Below are positions 43,230-54,774 of a stretch of 64,000 bases of DNA, piece by piece. Origin of the DNA: Chara braunii (Eukaryota; Streptophyta; Charophyceae; Charales; Characeae). How positions within the stretch are numbered: the stretch's first letter is position 1; every line of letters begins with the position of its first letter. Both the position numbers and the translations under genes were made by a program. The notes beneath the pieces are model-generated. The model ran no database searches, had not been told where the DNA came from, and saw only the letters and a program-made list of their open reading frames with translations. The stretch is from positions 3,652,496 to 3,716,495 of the forward strand of contig BFEA01000010.1 in NCBI GenBank assembly GCA_003427395.1, in the 5' to 3' direction.

Positions 43230-43375
43230 TGTTTTGGGGAAAAGTGGTAGCCTTGTTAGCATGCACCTGGATGCATCTAGGTTTAGAAGGCCAATCCCAT
43301 GATGCACTTCTATGATGTGATGCATTCGAACAATCTGGCAGAATTCGGGATCCTACCATTTTTCACCTGAGTAGG

Positions 43376-43565
43376 CGGCGACACTGCCATCGGATGAAAG
43401 TGGAAATGTTTGTAGTTGTGGCGCTTAGCGAGCAAATGTCGTCGGAGAAGTAAGGAAATCGTGAGAGAGGCGGCACTGCCATCGGATGAAAGTGAAAATG
43501 TTTGTAGTTGTGGCACTTAGCACGCAAACGTCGCCGCGAGAGAAGTACGAAAATCATGAGAGGGG
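43376..43565. repeat. ~100 bp tandem duplication, two copies
   Basis: GGCGACACTGCCATCGGATG/GGCGGCACTGCCATCGGATG, GTTTGTAGTTGTGGC and AGAAGTAAGGAAATCGTGAG-like segments recur in order, at 43376 and 43472. Confidence 0.85.
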
Positions 43566-44324
43566 CGAACCTGTACCCTTAAAAAGATGGGAGTTTTTTT
43601 TTTGTATTTTCTCCTCGTCCTGGTTGGCTAGCATGCTAGATTTGCCAAAACAAATGGCACATTGATTGTAAAAGTTCCTATTTGCACGGGTGTGTGGGAT
43701 GCAATTTTTCTTTCTCGTTTTGTTTGGCCCGCCTCTATCGTTTTCGTTTCTTTTAAGGTTTTACAACGTACAGTCGTGGCATGGCAGCAAAGTCTGCGAA
43801 TTTGGCTATCCCGATTTTGCTAAAATGCCACCCAACCCGGACACATAGCGGCAGCAAATCACTAAAGACATGAGCCGGACTTTTTGACAATTGCCAAAAT
43901 GGTGCCTCGCGTGGTCACAGAGGCCCAAATCCTTCAACTTCTTTTTCTTCAACAAAGGTCGTCTCAAATTTCCTTTCAACTCAAAACTGATGAAGGAATT
44001 TTCTACCACCTCCAGAGGTGGTAGCAAAATGCCCTTCTCGTCGGCCAGCCAGACCGTTGACATTGGATACACCGCTTGCTGCTTTTGGCACTTTCCCTGC
44101 CTTGTCCGATTGGGCTAACCATCAAATTTTAGCAATTTTGCCATAAAAGGGTCTAGTGTGAGTACGTCCTTACTTATCGTAAGTAGTGTGGGATCTGATC
44201 CTAAATGTCCTTTCGAAGATTTCCAACTATTTATATCCACTCGCTTCTCTAGTTTTCTTTTCAGGAAACTCTATCCTGAGATGTCTTGAATTCAGCTGGG
44301 GTTGAACTCTATACGAGAAACAAC
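43566..44324. other. No supported gene
   Basis: Unique sequence with an 88-codon minus-strand frame (44072-43806) lacking recognisable motifs. A CCACCTCCAGAGGTGGTAG palindrome lies at about 44008-44026. Confidence 0.35.
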
Positions 44325-44466
44325 GGGCCTAGCTCACTTGGCACATCGATGACCTGTTGAAATACAGACCTGAGTTCGAATCCAAATTGAACTAGGTGAA
44401 TGAGATCAAATACTTACCTAGGTCCGGTTAGCTGGATAATAATATATTAAGGCCTGAAAAAAAAAA
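44325..44466 (+). mobile_element. tRNA-derived SINE, copy 2
   Basis: Starts GGGCCTAGCTCACTTGGCAC. The A box TAGCTCACTTGG (44330-44341) closely matches tRNA A boxes, and the B box GAGTTCGAATCC (44372-44383) matches the GGTTCGANNCC consensus at tRNA-like spacing. A non-tRNA body of ~70 bp shared with copy 1 follows, then an A10 tail. This is a head-body-tail SINE by structure. Its tRNA parent was not identified. Confidence 0.68.
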
Positions 44467-46300
44467 GGAAAAAGGAACTCTGTCCAGGACAGTACCCGCT
44501 CGGCAAACAACTTATAGGCTGGGAGCATGTCCACCGAGGAAACTAACAAAAAACATAGCCAGCTTCCTTGACATGAGTAAAGTTGTCACTACTCTGTGGG
44601 CATTGGCTATTTTGTTTGGTTTTGGTGAGGACATGGAGCATGATTTTTTTTTATTGTTCTTGTCTTTTTTTTGTCTTCTCCTCATCGTGCAAGGGACCTG
44701 ACTGTCCACAACTTGCCAGAGTGTATCACAATGCATGCCACGTTACCAATCACACAGATTATGAACCATCACACAACACAAGCAGAGATGAGATGTGAAC
44801 CAAGATGCGCAGCGTATATTATCTCCAACACATTATAAGAGTATCTCGAGCTCAAAAGTTCAGCGCCCACAAATGCAAGACTTCTTCCCTTATTTGTCAG
44901 CACAGGACCTGGCTCAGCCAGCGTCACCCTTCAGATCACAAGTATGGCGCAAACAGGCAAGTATTCCTCATATCCCACTTCGTAACCTGTCTTTTCGCTC
45001 CTTATCTTCTCTCTCAAGATCCCTGTCGTGGTTCCCTTCTCTCACTATGCATGCACACTCCTACGAGAATCTACTTTGAATGCTACTTACTGAAGACTAA
45101 CGTCTAACCCTCTACTACATTATCTAGGTGGGGCAGCTATGGCTGCTACTTGCAAACCAGCGCCTAGCCTTCTTCCTCTCTTAGCGCAACTTCTCCTGCC
45201 AGCGCTCAGCCTTCTTCTTCTCTTAGCGCAACTTCTCCTGCCAGCGCTCAACCTCCTTCCTCTCTTAGTGCAGCTTCTCCTGCCAGCGCTCACCCAGCCA
45301 GCCAGCGCACAAGTGCCTTCAGCACTTGCACGCCAGAATGCCGCTGGGGATCTGTCTTCAAGGGAGGCTGGCCTGCTTCTTTATATTGCTGGCCTCCCTT
45401 TGCGAGGTCTGCATTGGCACCTTCGGGCCTCCTTCAGTCGCAGACCTCTGTGTGGTGTGTGTGTCCCAGTACTTTCCCTTCAGGGTTTGCTGCTCTGGCC
45501 TGAATTTTGGACTTGATGCCTGAATCTAGACTCCGGACTTGAATCTTGACTGGGACTTCATCCTTTAGACTTCCTTTGAACAGACACACCTACTGCTCGA
45601 ACAGACACGTACTGCACGAACAGACACATCTAATGCTCGAACAGAGATGACCTGCACACCCCCTGGATGAACAGATGTGACTCCCCATATCTGAATGTTG
45701 CAACTGGTCGTCCAGGGGCACAACTGTGACCTTTAGCATTGACTTTTACTTTAGTTAAGATGTGACTTTTGACCCAGAGAACATGCCTGTTGATCTGCTT
45801 TTCACGAGTTGGGATTCTGTGCGAGTGACCCCTCTATGCTGCATTTCTCAAACAGGGTCTAGATCGGGTAAAAGCCCTTTTAATCGGGGGACAACTACAT
45901 GTATTTTCTTTCACCTCACATATTTTAAATGTTGTTTTGCCATGTCATGGAACATATCTTTTTCCTTACGCGACCTACCACTACTCCTAAGGCTATACAG
46001 GGGACCCCTTCAAGCATAGCTTTCTACCTTTTTTCGGTGAAGGGAATTTACCTCTCTCGGTAGAGGGAGGTAATGGCAGGTTTGCCTCTTTGCCCTAGTG
46101 TTTAGGGTGCAGGGTTGGGGCTGCCGGTGGGAGGCCGACTAACACAAGGACCGACCATTTGCCAGTAATTGTGCCTCATTTTTCATCTTCCTCCACCCCC
46201 ATCGGGTAGTAGTAGTGTCTTAAACCAACACTTTCCTGCACACCACACGCAACTCACTCACACGCACACTCACACCTGTGGTGGTTGAAAACCTTGCAAC
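44467..46300. other. No supported gene; small tandem repeats
   Basis: A 45 bp tandem repeat (45161-45300) gives Leu-rich repeating frames, and ~29 bp ACGAACAGACAC-type repeats lie at 45580-45650. Nothing else recognisable. Confidence 0.4.
45161..45300. repeat. 45 bp tandem repeat, about three copies
   Basis: Unit CTTCTCCTGCCAGCGCTCAG plus CCTTCTTC..CTCTTAGCGCAA. In frame it yields repeating 15-residue Leu/Pro/Ala text, which looks like a signal or coil but is explained by the repeat. Confidence 0.88.
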
Positions 46301-47000
46301 GACTGGGAGGATCCAGCTGACTATCGCAGTTGGTTGGCGCCGAGCGTGTTTCATTATTCCTATTTTCACTTTTTTCTTGTTTAACGAAAGTTTGCTAAAT
46401 ATCCTAAAAGTTCAGGTGTATATTTTAAGTATCTCCGAAGGATGCTGGTAGATTGGAGTACCCCTTTGGAGTTTCAAAAGGATCCAACTGACTATCTCAT
46501 GTGGTTGGCACTGCGCGTGTCTCGTTATTCTTATTTTCACTTATCTTTTGTTTAGCAAAAAATTGCAAAATATCCCTAAGAGTTCAGGTATGTATGCTCA
46601 AATACCTCTGAAAGATGTGGTTACCGACTGGGAGGATCCAGATGACTATCTCCTATGGCACTGAGCGTGTCTCTTTATTCTTATTTTGACTTCTCTGTTG
46701 TTTAACGAAAATTTGCAAAATATCCCTAGAAGTTCAGTTATATATGCTCAAATACCTCCAAAAGATGTGGGTAGACTGGAATACCCGTTCGGAATTACAA
46801 AAGGATCCACCCAACTATCTAAGTTGGTTGGCACTTCGTGTCTCGTTATTTTTATTTTCACTTCGCTGTTGTTAACGAAAATTTGCAAAATATCCCTAAA
46901 AGTTCAGGTACATTTTCCAAAGGGGTATTCCAGTCTACCCACATCTTTCTGAGGTATTTGAGCACGTATACCTGAACTTTAGGGATATTTTACAATTTTC
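46300..47000 (+). repeat. ~160 bp tandem repeat array, about four copies plus an inverted partial
   Basis: Each unit contains AGGATCCA, GACTATCTC, GTTGGCACT, GCGTGTCTCGTTATTC, TTTGCAAAATATCCCTA and AGTTCAGGTATATATG, then AGATGTGGGTAGACTGGA. Units start at about 46313, 46482, 46632 and 46798. The last passes directly into a reversed copy (46905-46995), making a palindromic end. Confidence 0.85.
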
Positions 47001-47352
47001 ATCACTACCTTTCATAGGGAAACGCAAAGTCCATCTAGTAGCCTACTCCTGAAAACACGGGGCTCGGGGCAGGGTTGGAGGCCGACGAAACAAAAATTAA
47101 AAAAAGAAGAAAAAAAGAAAACAAAAAAGAGCAAGGACGTCGGGGAAGGCCCCCATGAGGGTGGCATGTAACCAATGCTTCGAGGAATGTCTCTGGCCAC
47201 TATCTGGGGAAGTGTTTGCTTTTTTGTTTCTTTTTGTTTTTGTTTTCGTGGCGTTGTAGTGCCCTGCCAGCTAGGCAGTGCAAATTTTACGGGGTAGCTC
47301 GTAACTGCCTCAGAGCTGTAGCATCCTGTATCCGCCCTGAATCACAGCACAA

Positions 47353-47383
<31 letters not shown>

Positions 47384-47614
47384 TTCCGGTTATTTGTCAG
47401 CTACATGCCCTCATTGAGGGCACAGTCACACGAGCACCTCATAAAATGTATCTGGAGGTTATCGAGGGTTTCGGGAAGTTTTTCTTTTTCTTTTTATTCT
47501 TTTTTTTTTCCCTTGTTCCTTCTTGGATCAAACTGTCCCGGCTCGGCGAAACTCAGTGCGCAGTGAAAATCAGGCTCGACAAAAACAGGGTCAGAGGTAG
47601 TGGTGGTTTAAACA
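47000..47614. other. Spacer between oppositely oriented repeat arrays
   Basis: T-homopolymers (47362-47385) and unique DNA with no recognised gene, lying between plus-oriented units (46.3-46.9 kb) and minus-oriented units (47.6-48.0 kb). Confidence 0.4.
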
Positions 47615-47960
47615 ACAGAGAAGTGAAAATAAGAATAATGAGACACGCTTGGTGCCAACCAACTGAGATAGTCAGTAGGCATATTTTGCAATTTTTCACT
47701 AGACAACAAAGAAGTCAAAATAAGAATAACGAGGCACGCTCTGTGCCAACCAACTGAGATAGCCAGCTGGATCCTCCTAGTTGGTACCCACATCTTTCAG
47801 AGGTATTTCAGCATATACCTGAACTTTTAGGGATATTTTGCAAATATCCCTTTGAAATTCTAGACGGGTATTCCAGTTTATCTTCATCTTTCAGAGGTAT
47901 TTGAGCATATATACCTGAACTTTTAGGGATATTTTGCAAGTTTTGTAAACAACAGAGAAG
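47615..47960 (-). repeat. ~160 bp repeat units in reverse orientation
   Basis: GAAGTGAAAATAAGAATAA, CGCTTGGTGCCAACCAACTG, AGATAGTC and TACCTGAACTTTTAGGGATA are reverse complements of the 46.3-46.9 kb unit, about two and a half copies. Confidence 0.83.
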
Positions 47961-48373
47961 TGAAAATCCTACCCCTTGGCCGCGGGGGGAGGTCTGTGGT
48001 CCACTGCGCTCGGAAAGCGGGTTAAACTTTTGGTGTGGGCCGGCAGATGAAGGCAATCGAGGGTGGCGAGTTGTGCAGAACGGCGTGCATACCGAATTGT
48101 TCACAACGCGCCACTAAAGGAGAGTGCATGCCCACGGGGCCAGGCACATGGTGGGCGGTGATGGGGATGGATATCTCGATGCGCACTCCATCGATTGCAT
48201 TTTGGCGTCGTTTTGTGCCCCACCCCCTTTTTCTTTTTTGTTTTTGCATTTTGTATTTTTGTTTTTTGTTTTTTTTGTAATGTTTTTTTTTTCCTTTTAC
48301 TTTATTATTATTTTTCCCTTCTTGCGTGTCGTTTATTTCCTTTTTCCTTTTTTTTTTTTGTTTTATTTATGAT

Positions 48374-49316
48374 TGCGAGGCATAAGGCCTCGATACACCC
48401 TACTGGGCCCTATTTGCAGCACAGCCGGCTGCCCTAAGTGAAGGCAGGGTCGACCTAGGCCTACGGGTCATTTTTGGGGTCACTACTCAATTGAGAAAAT
48501 TCAGGCAGTTGCGCAGCGCCAGTTGGTTGGAAGAGCCCAGGCCCAGAGTGCCTTTCATCGTATGTAACTGAGGCAGGCCCTGGGCTGGATACACAACATG
48601 GACCGAACAAAAGCTGAGGGCGGTTGGGTGCTATTAACCCCCACAGGCCCTGGGCCTGTTTCTCTGGACTGAGGCCCAACCTCGTGGGTCCTACTGGAAG
48701 CTTTTGGGTTGGGGCCTGGTACCGCATTACGACACGAAGCAGCAGGCCACTTCGATATAGGGAAGGGCCTGCCCACACATTGCTCATTCGGGCACTGGCT
48801 GCATGCTGCGCAAGCGCTGCTGGCTAACACGGTCCAGCGCTCACTCGCTCACGCGCTCACGGGCGAGCTCGAAGGAGCAGGCAGCCATAGCCGAGCTGCG
48901 CTGCTGTATGCTCGATGGGGCGCATGGTGGTCCTTGGGTGCATGTGGCCTCTGTGAGTTGGGGAACGAGGTTGTGAGTGATACGACAGACATACCTGGTG
49001 CTTGAAGCGAATGGCATTGGCCGAGATCTGCTCGTACTTCGTGGAGCTGTTGACATCACCAGCGACATTGTAGACAGGCTAAATAGGATCTGCCATTTGT
49101 AGTCTGGGCGCCGAGCGCCAGATAGGATGTCGACATTGGTTCTTTGTTGATGATGATGAGACTACTCGAACATTGTCACTTGTGAGCTTTTGCTGTACTA
49201 TTATTTGGTGGGACTCGTGATGGAATTCTGCTTTTGGTTCGAGGTCACGACTATATGGTCTCATGTGCATGATGCTATTTGGTGTCTGAAGTTCGCTATC
49301 GCTCATTTTCCTTGCA
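48374..49316 (+). repeat. 5' LTR of the first Ty3 element (943 bp)
   Basis: Begins TGCGAGGCATAAGGCCTCG and ends TTTTCCTTGCA, so it has the TG...CA ends of LTRs. It matches 56144-57270 along its length, apart from a 215 bp duplication there and small indels. Repeated CTCACTCGCTCACGCGCTCACG sequence lies near 48838. Confidence 0.92.
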
Positions 49317-49319
49317 ATT

Positions 49320-49331
49320 TGGTATTGGAGC
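49320..49331 (+). other. Primer binding site, initiator-tRNA-Met type
   Basis: TGGTATTGGAGC lies three bases after the LTR. It differs at two positions from the plant initiator-Met primer motif TGGTATCAGAGC. The second element has TGGTATCGGAGC after the same TTGCA-ATT junction. Confidence 0.85.
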
Positions 49332-50625
49332 TGTGGTATGTTGCGCTCATGTGGCGCTTTTCTTCTGCCTATGAGGTGCATGCATGTGGTATGCTTGGCG
49401 AGCTACCGTAGTGAGTGTGGAGTGAGGAGGGCGAAGATAATTAGGCGACCGAGGTGGAGAGGGGATCGCCAGGAAGGCTACTATGTGGTGATTAATGGGT
49501 GTTCGCAGTGTGATGAGAACTATCCGATGTGTGATTGATGCTGAGGTGGAATGGCGGTGTAATGTTGGTTGTGCCGAAGCAGCGATTGGTCATCACAATC
49601 AACATCGGGTCATCTGGTGAGAATATGTGGTTGGGGGCAGCTATTTGGAGGTACGTTGCACCTAACCTTATCTACCCTCTTCGACACTTCTTACCGTGAG
49701 GATGTGTGTTTTGTCTTGAGAGTCCTCTCATGTGAGGAGTTGTGTGCGCTCAACCTTGAGAGTCGTCAATTTTCACGTGGAGGATCTGGAAGAAGAGGGC
49801 GGTGCTATCCGAAGGGCCCTGGACGAAGCACTGGGTCACGGTCACCATGCCAAGCCTTCGGGAGTCGAGCACGCATGCTTTGCTTCTTTGTCCTTTGTTT
49901 TTTCGTTGCGCTATAGAGGGGTTCTGAGGGGCAGGCCAGCCTTACGGGAAAGACGAGACCGGACGTCTATAAATAAGTACCGGTGGGGACCTTTTGCTAG
50001 CAGTGATCATCATCCTGTTTGTGACGTTAAATAATTCTTGAGGACTTCGGGGGCCGTCCATAAAAACTCCTCCTGATCAGCCAATCCGTCGGTGCAAGGC
50101 TCGTTGTACGCGAGGATGAATACGGTGTAGGGCTGGCCAGCTCAACAGGACTCGGGCCACAGAGGTGGGCTGCGTGCACACCTTCAGACACGCACGCTGG
50201 TTCGAATGGCTTCGGGACGTTGACGACAAGAGACTCACGAAGAACTGAGGGAGGGGTATATTCCATGTGATAAGTTTGCGCAAGATACCATTCTACAAAC
50301 AAACCCAACAAATGATTCTATTTTTATTTTAATTAGTTAGATGTACAACGATTAACATCTGATAGATAGCATAGTTAGAACTGTTCTCTGTTCATTGTGC
50401 TTTCTGTTTGCGAACTAGTTAAAGTCAAAGTAGTTTTGTTTGTAGGAATCTGAACTTACCTATTGGACCCAAATGTATAGTCTCTGACATAACCACCAAT
50501 TATTTGTTTTTATTTATTTAAATCGGTCTGTACATCATGCTGCGGTAGGCATCGAGAGTGTCCTAGTGCGGCAGTCTACAGTGTTGTAGCCTGATAGGGA
50601 GGTCCCACAATCGGATGATAGGATC
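49332..50625 (+). other. Leader of the first Ty3 element, no gene seen
   Basis: About 1.3 kb between primer site and gag. Frames up to 115 codons occur but none resembles a known protein. It is long for an untranslated leader. Confidence 0.5.
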
Positions 50626-52547
50626 TTGCGATCGGCAAGACGCGCGATAGCCCACTTGGCCTTAGGACCAGAGGGTGACAGGTTACTGTTCAACCAACTT
50701 AGGGAGAGGCAGCAACAACAGCGAAGAGCTAGGGCAGCAGAGGCCAGCAGGACATTCGCAAGTGAAGCCGCTGCTCCAACAACCATGGCAACTGCTATGC
50801 AACAGAGTTCCCAGGCCAACAGTTCAAGGACGGTAGGGTCAAAGATGGCATAGACCCAAAGTAAGATGGCATAGACCCAAAGTAAGTCCAGTGGCGTGAT
50901 GGCAAGCCAGCCTTTAGTGTTGAACCTTGAGGAGGTTGCCATACAACGAGCAGCAATTCGCGAGGCACAACTATTACAGGAGATAGGAGAGATTAAGGCA
51001 GAGAAAGAGAAGATGATTAGAAGAAGAGCCAGGATGCAGCGGAGATAAGCGGACGTTAGTGAGTTAGAGGGAATGGACCTGACGCACATGGATGCAGATG
51101 TGAGGACGTTGCGGATAATTCTGCTAGGCGTAGTAGAAATGCAGGACCACCACAAGGCCCTCCTTCAGGATATTTAGCGAAGTCTGGCCGTTCTGGTCGG
51201 GCGAGCGCAGACAAGTCCATTACCGTCCAAGCCTGGTGCCTGGCCCGTTGTACAACCTCCTCCTTTTGTCCCACCGGTAACTGGGGTATCCCCATATGTT
51301 GCTCCAATATCGGTCCAGGCCGCTTCCTTAGGTATGCCGTTAACAGGAAGGTTCTCAGCAGGTCCTAGTGTACAGATTCCTGTACAGACAATGTTTTCCC
51401 AAACCTTCGTCGGAGGTTGCCGTAAGCGGGCAGCCTGTTGTATCGCAGCCTGCACAACCGCAGGCTAGGGCAGCAACCTGCGCCTCAGGGTCCACAACCC
51501 AGAATGGTGCAGGTGCCGGGACAAACAAAGTGGGTTCCAAAGATGAGCATCGCCTCTCCCAAACCTTTTTCAGGGGATGAGAGGGGTGAAGACCTTGACA
51601 CATGGTTGAGGTAAGTGTCGGTCTATGTAAAGTGCAAACTTACCTTGCTGCACGAGGAAGTGCTTGTGGCTGCCTCCTACCTCGAGGGGAGTGCAACAAG
51701 ATGGTTGAGTGGTTTAGTGCAGTCACAGGGGTACGGTCATGACTTCCGCGCTTGGGCAGTTAACCAAAAACTGGATGACTTTCTGAAGCTGATGGAAGAA
51801 AGGTGGCACGATCCTCAGGAGGCTCAAAAGGCCACTGACGCGATCCTGACTTTGAACCATAGACAGTTCAAGTTAGTAAGAGAAGCCACAGGCGCAGTAG
51901 AGCTTATGATATGTGTTCCTAGAGTGCGCTATGACCCCTAGGTATTACTCGCCTCCTACCTTAGATGTTTTTCTATGCCTCTCAGGAATCAATTGGCAGG
52001 TGAGGCCAACATCAACACGCAGAACTTTCCCTCGTTCAGCAAGCAGGCCCTAGACCTGGAAGCAAAGATAGGGCATAGACAAACACCCAAGATGGATGGT
52101 AGGAAAAAGTCACTGCCTTCAACTGGAAGGCCAAAGGCCGCATTATGTTTGTCGATAACGATGGTTCAGCCATCGAGTTAAATGACAACTTCCAGAGAGG
52201 CAGGCAATGTAGAGACTTCAGGAGGTGGAGTAGTCGCTGTTTCGATTCAAAAAGGTAAGGCAACCGGTAGACTCCGAGAAGGTTCCCGGTCTAGGAGTCT
52301 AGTTGACCCCAATGCTCCTCGATGGGAGAAGGTGGGTCTAACATAGGATATGTGGAGAGACCGGTACACCCGACAAACTTGTATTCGTTGTGGCCAATAT
52401 GGCCATAATCAATTCAAGTGCCGTAAAAAAAAGGTGACCGAGAAGATCTCGCCTACGATGGGGCAGGCGTTGGGATCCTCCGCTCCCGTTGGTAGTAATG
52501 TGGCCAGCAGTTCTGGCACTGCTCCGGGAAACGAGTCGGTCGTGTAG
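50626..52547 (+). pseudogene. gag of the first Ty3 element
   Basis: Gag forms the particle and binds element RNA. A frame starting near 50626 begins with a Gln/Arg/Ala-rich helical region (RERQQQQRRARAAEASR) and continues in the same frame past several stops into EEVAIQRAAIREAQLLQEIG, a likely coiled coil. After a frame change at ~51.4 kb the retrotransposon gag core follows (SPKPFSGDERGEDLDTWLR, LEGSATRWLSGLVQ, RWHDPQEAQKATDAI). It carries TAA after DTWLR and TAG after RVRYDP. A CCHC zinc knuckle, CIRCGQYGHNQFKC, occupies 52380-52421. Two stops come from a 21 bp duplication (50845-50886). The gene is clearly broken but fully recognisable. Confidence 0.85.
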
Positions 52548-52576
52548 GAATAGTAGCTGTTCTTGCTAGGGTCGAG

Positions 52577-53161
52577 GTGGTGGACACACGCTCACCATCT
52601 CGAGAGATGGCCCAAGCTATTGACCCCGTTGTCGTTCCACAAACATATTCAAACCCACTGAGCCTCTGTTCGACGAATGTGTTTGAGTCCTTAGAGAAGC
52701 TAGAGGAGTGGTCCAAATCAGAACCGCTAGCGTCTTGGACGGCATTGGCTAAAGCCTCTAGGAGTGAGATGTTTGTCGGCGAGGTAGTCATCAGCGATCG
52801 TAAGGCCGGGGCCTATTATGACATTTGCTCGACTAGGAACTTGATTAGTCGTGCGTGCGTTGAGAGGCTGCGCTTACAGGGGCGAGTGCAACGCCTGAGT
52901 CGACATGCGGAGTCGACCTGTGCCAACAAACAGCGCATGGTAGTTCATGACTACCTTCAGGATGTCGAGTGTTGTTTCCCGTACGTGGGAGGGGAATTGA
53001 GAAATTGCGTCTCGTTCCTGGTCAGCGATGATCTCCTAATGGACATTCTGTTGGGTATGTACTATCTTTCGGTTGCACAACCCCAGTTTGACTGGGATCG
53101 AAAAGTGGTGAAGCACATTTTGCCAGGTAGGGGGACCGTAAGATTACGTAAGTCTGATTGA
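52577..53161 (+). pseudogene. Retropepsin-type protease of the first Ty3 element
   Basis: A 194-codon frame follows the zinc knuckle. The flap and C-terminal part of an aspartic protease are visible (LISRACVERLRLQGR, then LLMDILLGMYYL, equivalent to the usual ILGMDWL). The catalytic D-S/T-G loop reads YYDICSTRNLIS, so Ser and Gly of the motif are lost and the enzyme should be dead. The family's function is to cut the Gag-Pol polyprotein. Confidence 0.72.
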
Positions 53162-53174
53162 GTTCTACAGATGC

Positions 53175-53870
53175 ATGTGTGCGGCCGCATTCTATAATTA
53201 TTATAAGCAAAATTCGGAGGAGGGTATGTATCTAGTTTATGTCGTTGCAATAGGCGAGACGATGAAAATGTCGGCGGAGATAAAGGGAGTTGTTGCCAAG
53301 TACCCTGATCTATTTGAAGAACCGAAAGGGGTTGTTGAGAGGGAGGTCGTCCACACGATAAAAATTATCCCAAGGTCTAGTACTCCAAAGGGTAGGATCT
53401 ATCGGATGTCTCAATGCGAGCTTGATGAGCTTCGTCGGTAACTCAAGGAACTCGTAGACAAGGGTTGGATCTGGCCGAGTGTCTCCCCTTATGGATCTCC
53501 AGTCCTATTCGTACCAAAGAAAAAGGGAACTGAGGATGTGCATTGACTATAGGGGCCTTAATGCCATCACTGTCAAGAATCGAGAGCCCCTACCCGCATC
53601 GATGACTTGCTAGATAAAGTGCACGGGTGTCGGTACTTCAGTAACATAGATCTGAAGTTCGGGTACCATCAAATTGCAATATGGTCCGAGGATCAACACA
53701 AAACCGCCTCTTTTGTGGTGATGCCTTTCGGCCTTTGCAATGCTCCTGGCACCTTTGAGCACGCTATGAATCGGATCTTTCATGACTACTTGGATAAGTT
53801 TGTCATCGTGTATCTCGATGACATACTTAGTTTTAGGACTGTCGAGGAGCATGTTGTGCGCTTAGATTAA
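53175..53870 (+). pseudogene. Reverse transcriptase of the first Ty3 element
   Basis: The frame 53175-53441 holds the fingers region (IIPRSSTPKGRIYRMSQCEL) and ends at TAA. The same frame then gives [20 protein letters not shown] and VPKKKG. Single-base losses at about 53530 and 53595 shift the frame before IDLKFGYHQI. The palm follows with MPFGLCNAPGTFEHAMN and the catalytic YLDD box in FVIVYLDDIL (~53808-53831). All RT hallmarks of Ty3 elements are present in order but spread over three frames. Confidence 0.9.
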
Positions 53871-53932
53871 AGTCCTCGGTCTCCTTCGGCAGCATCAACT
53901 GGGAGAAATGCGAGTGTGGTCACACCCGGATC

Positions 53933-54349
53933 TTGTACTTGGATCATGAGATTTTCGCGGAGGGTTTGAAGCCCGATGATGCGAAGGTGGCCAGCATTCG
54001 TGATTGGCCGCGTCCTCAGTCTGTGAACGAGGTGAGGTCTTTCTTAGGGATGATTGGCTACTACCGTAACTTTGTTAAGAACAATAGCATAGTGGCCGCC
54101 CTTTTGACTGACTTGACACGTCTTGACACCCCATGGGAGTGGATAGACAGGTGTGAGGCCGCTTTTAGACATTTGAAGCATGCTATGACACACTATGAGG
54201 TTTTGAAACTTGCTGATCCTGACAAGCCGTTTATTGTAACCACGGATGCTAACCAATATGGCATAGGCGCCGTGCTCGCGCAGCAGGAGGGGCCAAAGTT
54301 GAGGCCAGTGGAGTACATGGCCAAAAAAATGCGGTTTACAAGGCACTAA
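53933..54349 (+). pseudogene. RT connection and RNase H of the first Ty3 element
   Basis: Starts in the thumb/connection (LDHEIFAEGLKPDDAKVASI, SFLGMIGYYRNFVKN) and enters RNase H at TTDANQYGIGAVLAQQEG, whose Asp is a metal ligand. It stops after MRFTRH where coding bases are missing. Matching downstream text (KWMRTQPVLSDALKC, then YNKDADALSLRLDFP with another RNase H Asp) continues to ~54570 in other frames. Confidence 0.87.
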
Positions 54350-54774
54350 CCCATTGGAGACATTATCTCCTTGGGAGGTTCTTCATCGTCAGGACTGATC
54401 GTTACCCTGAAGTGGATGAGAACCCAGCCAGTGCTCTCCGATGCCTTGAAGTGTTAGATCGAAGTCATTGAACAGTATGACTTTGAACCCCAGTAACTAA
54501 AGGGGGAGTATAATAAAGATGCTGATGCCTTATCACTTAGACTTGATTTCCCTAATGCGCTGATCACTGAGTTCGGGCTTGCGGACGATGTCACTCGCTC
54601 TTTGGTGGAAGCCTATCGCAAGGATCCGGGTATGGCTGAGATCATACATAGACTCGAGGCGAAGGACAAAGCGACTTCTACAGAGTTTGAGTTAGTCAAT
54701 GGCCTGCTTTTCCTTGAGAAGGCCGGAATAAATGTTTGTGTGTGCCTAATCGGGAGTCTTTGCATAGTTTATTT

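Noticed and set aside
45139-45516. 125-codon frame beginning with Leu-rich repeats, possible secreted protein
   Set aside because: The Leu-rich part is a 45 bp tandem repeat and the remainder has no recognisable motif; an alternative frame overlaps.
48035-48437. Phe/Leu-rich frames before the 5' LTR, possible membrane protein
   Set aside because: They come from T-homopolymer-rich sequence.
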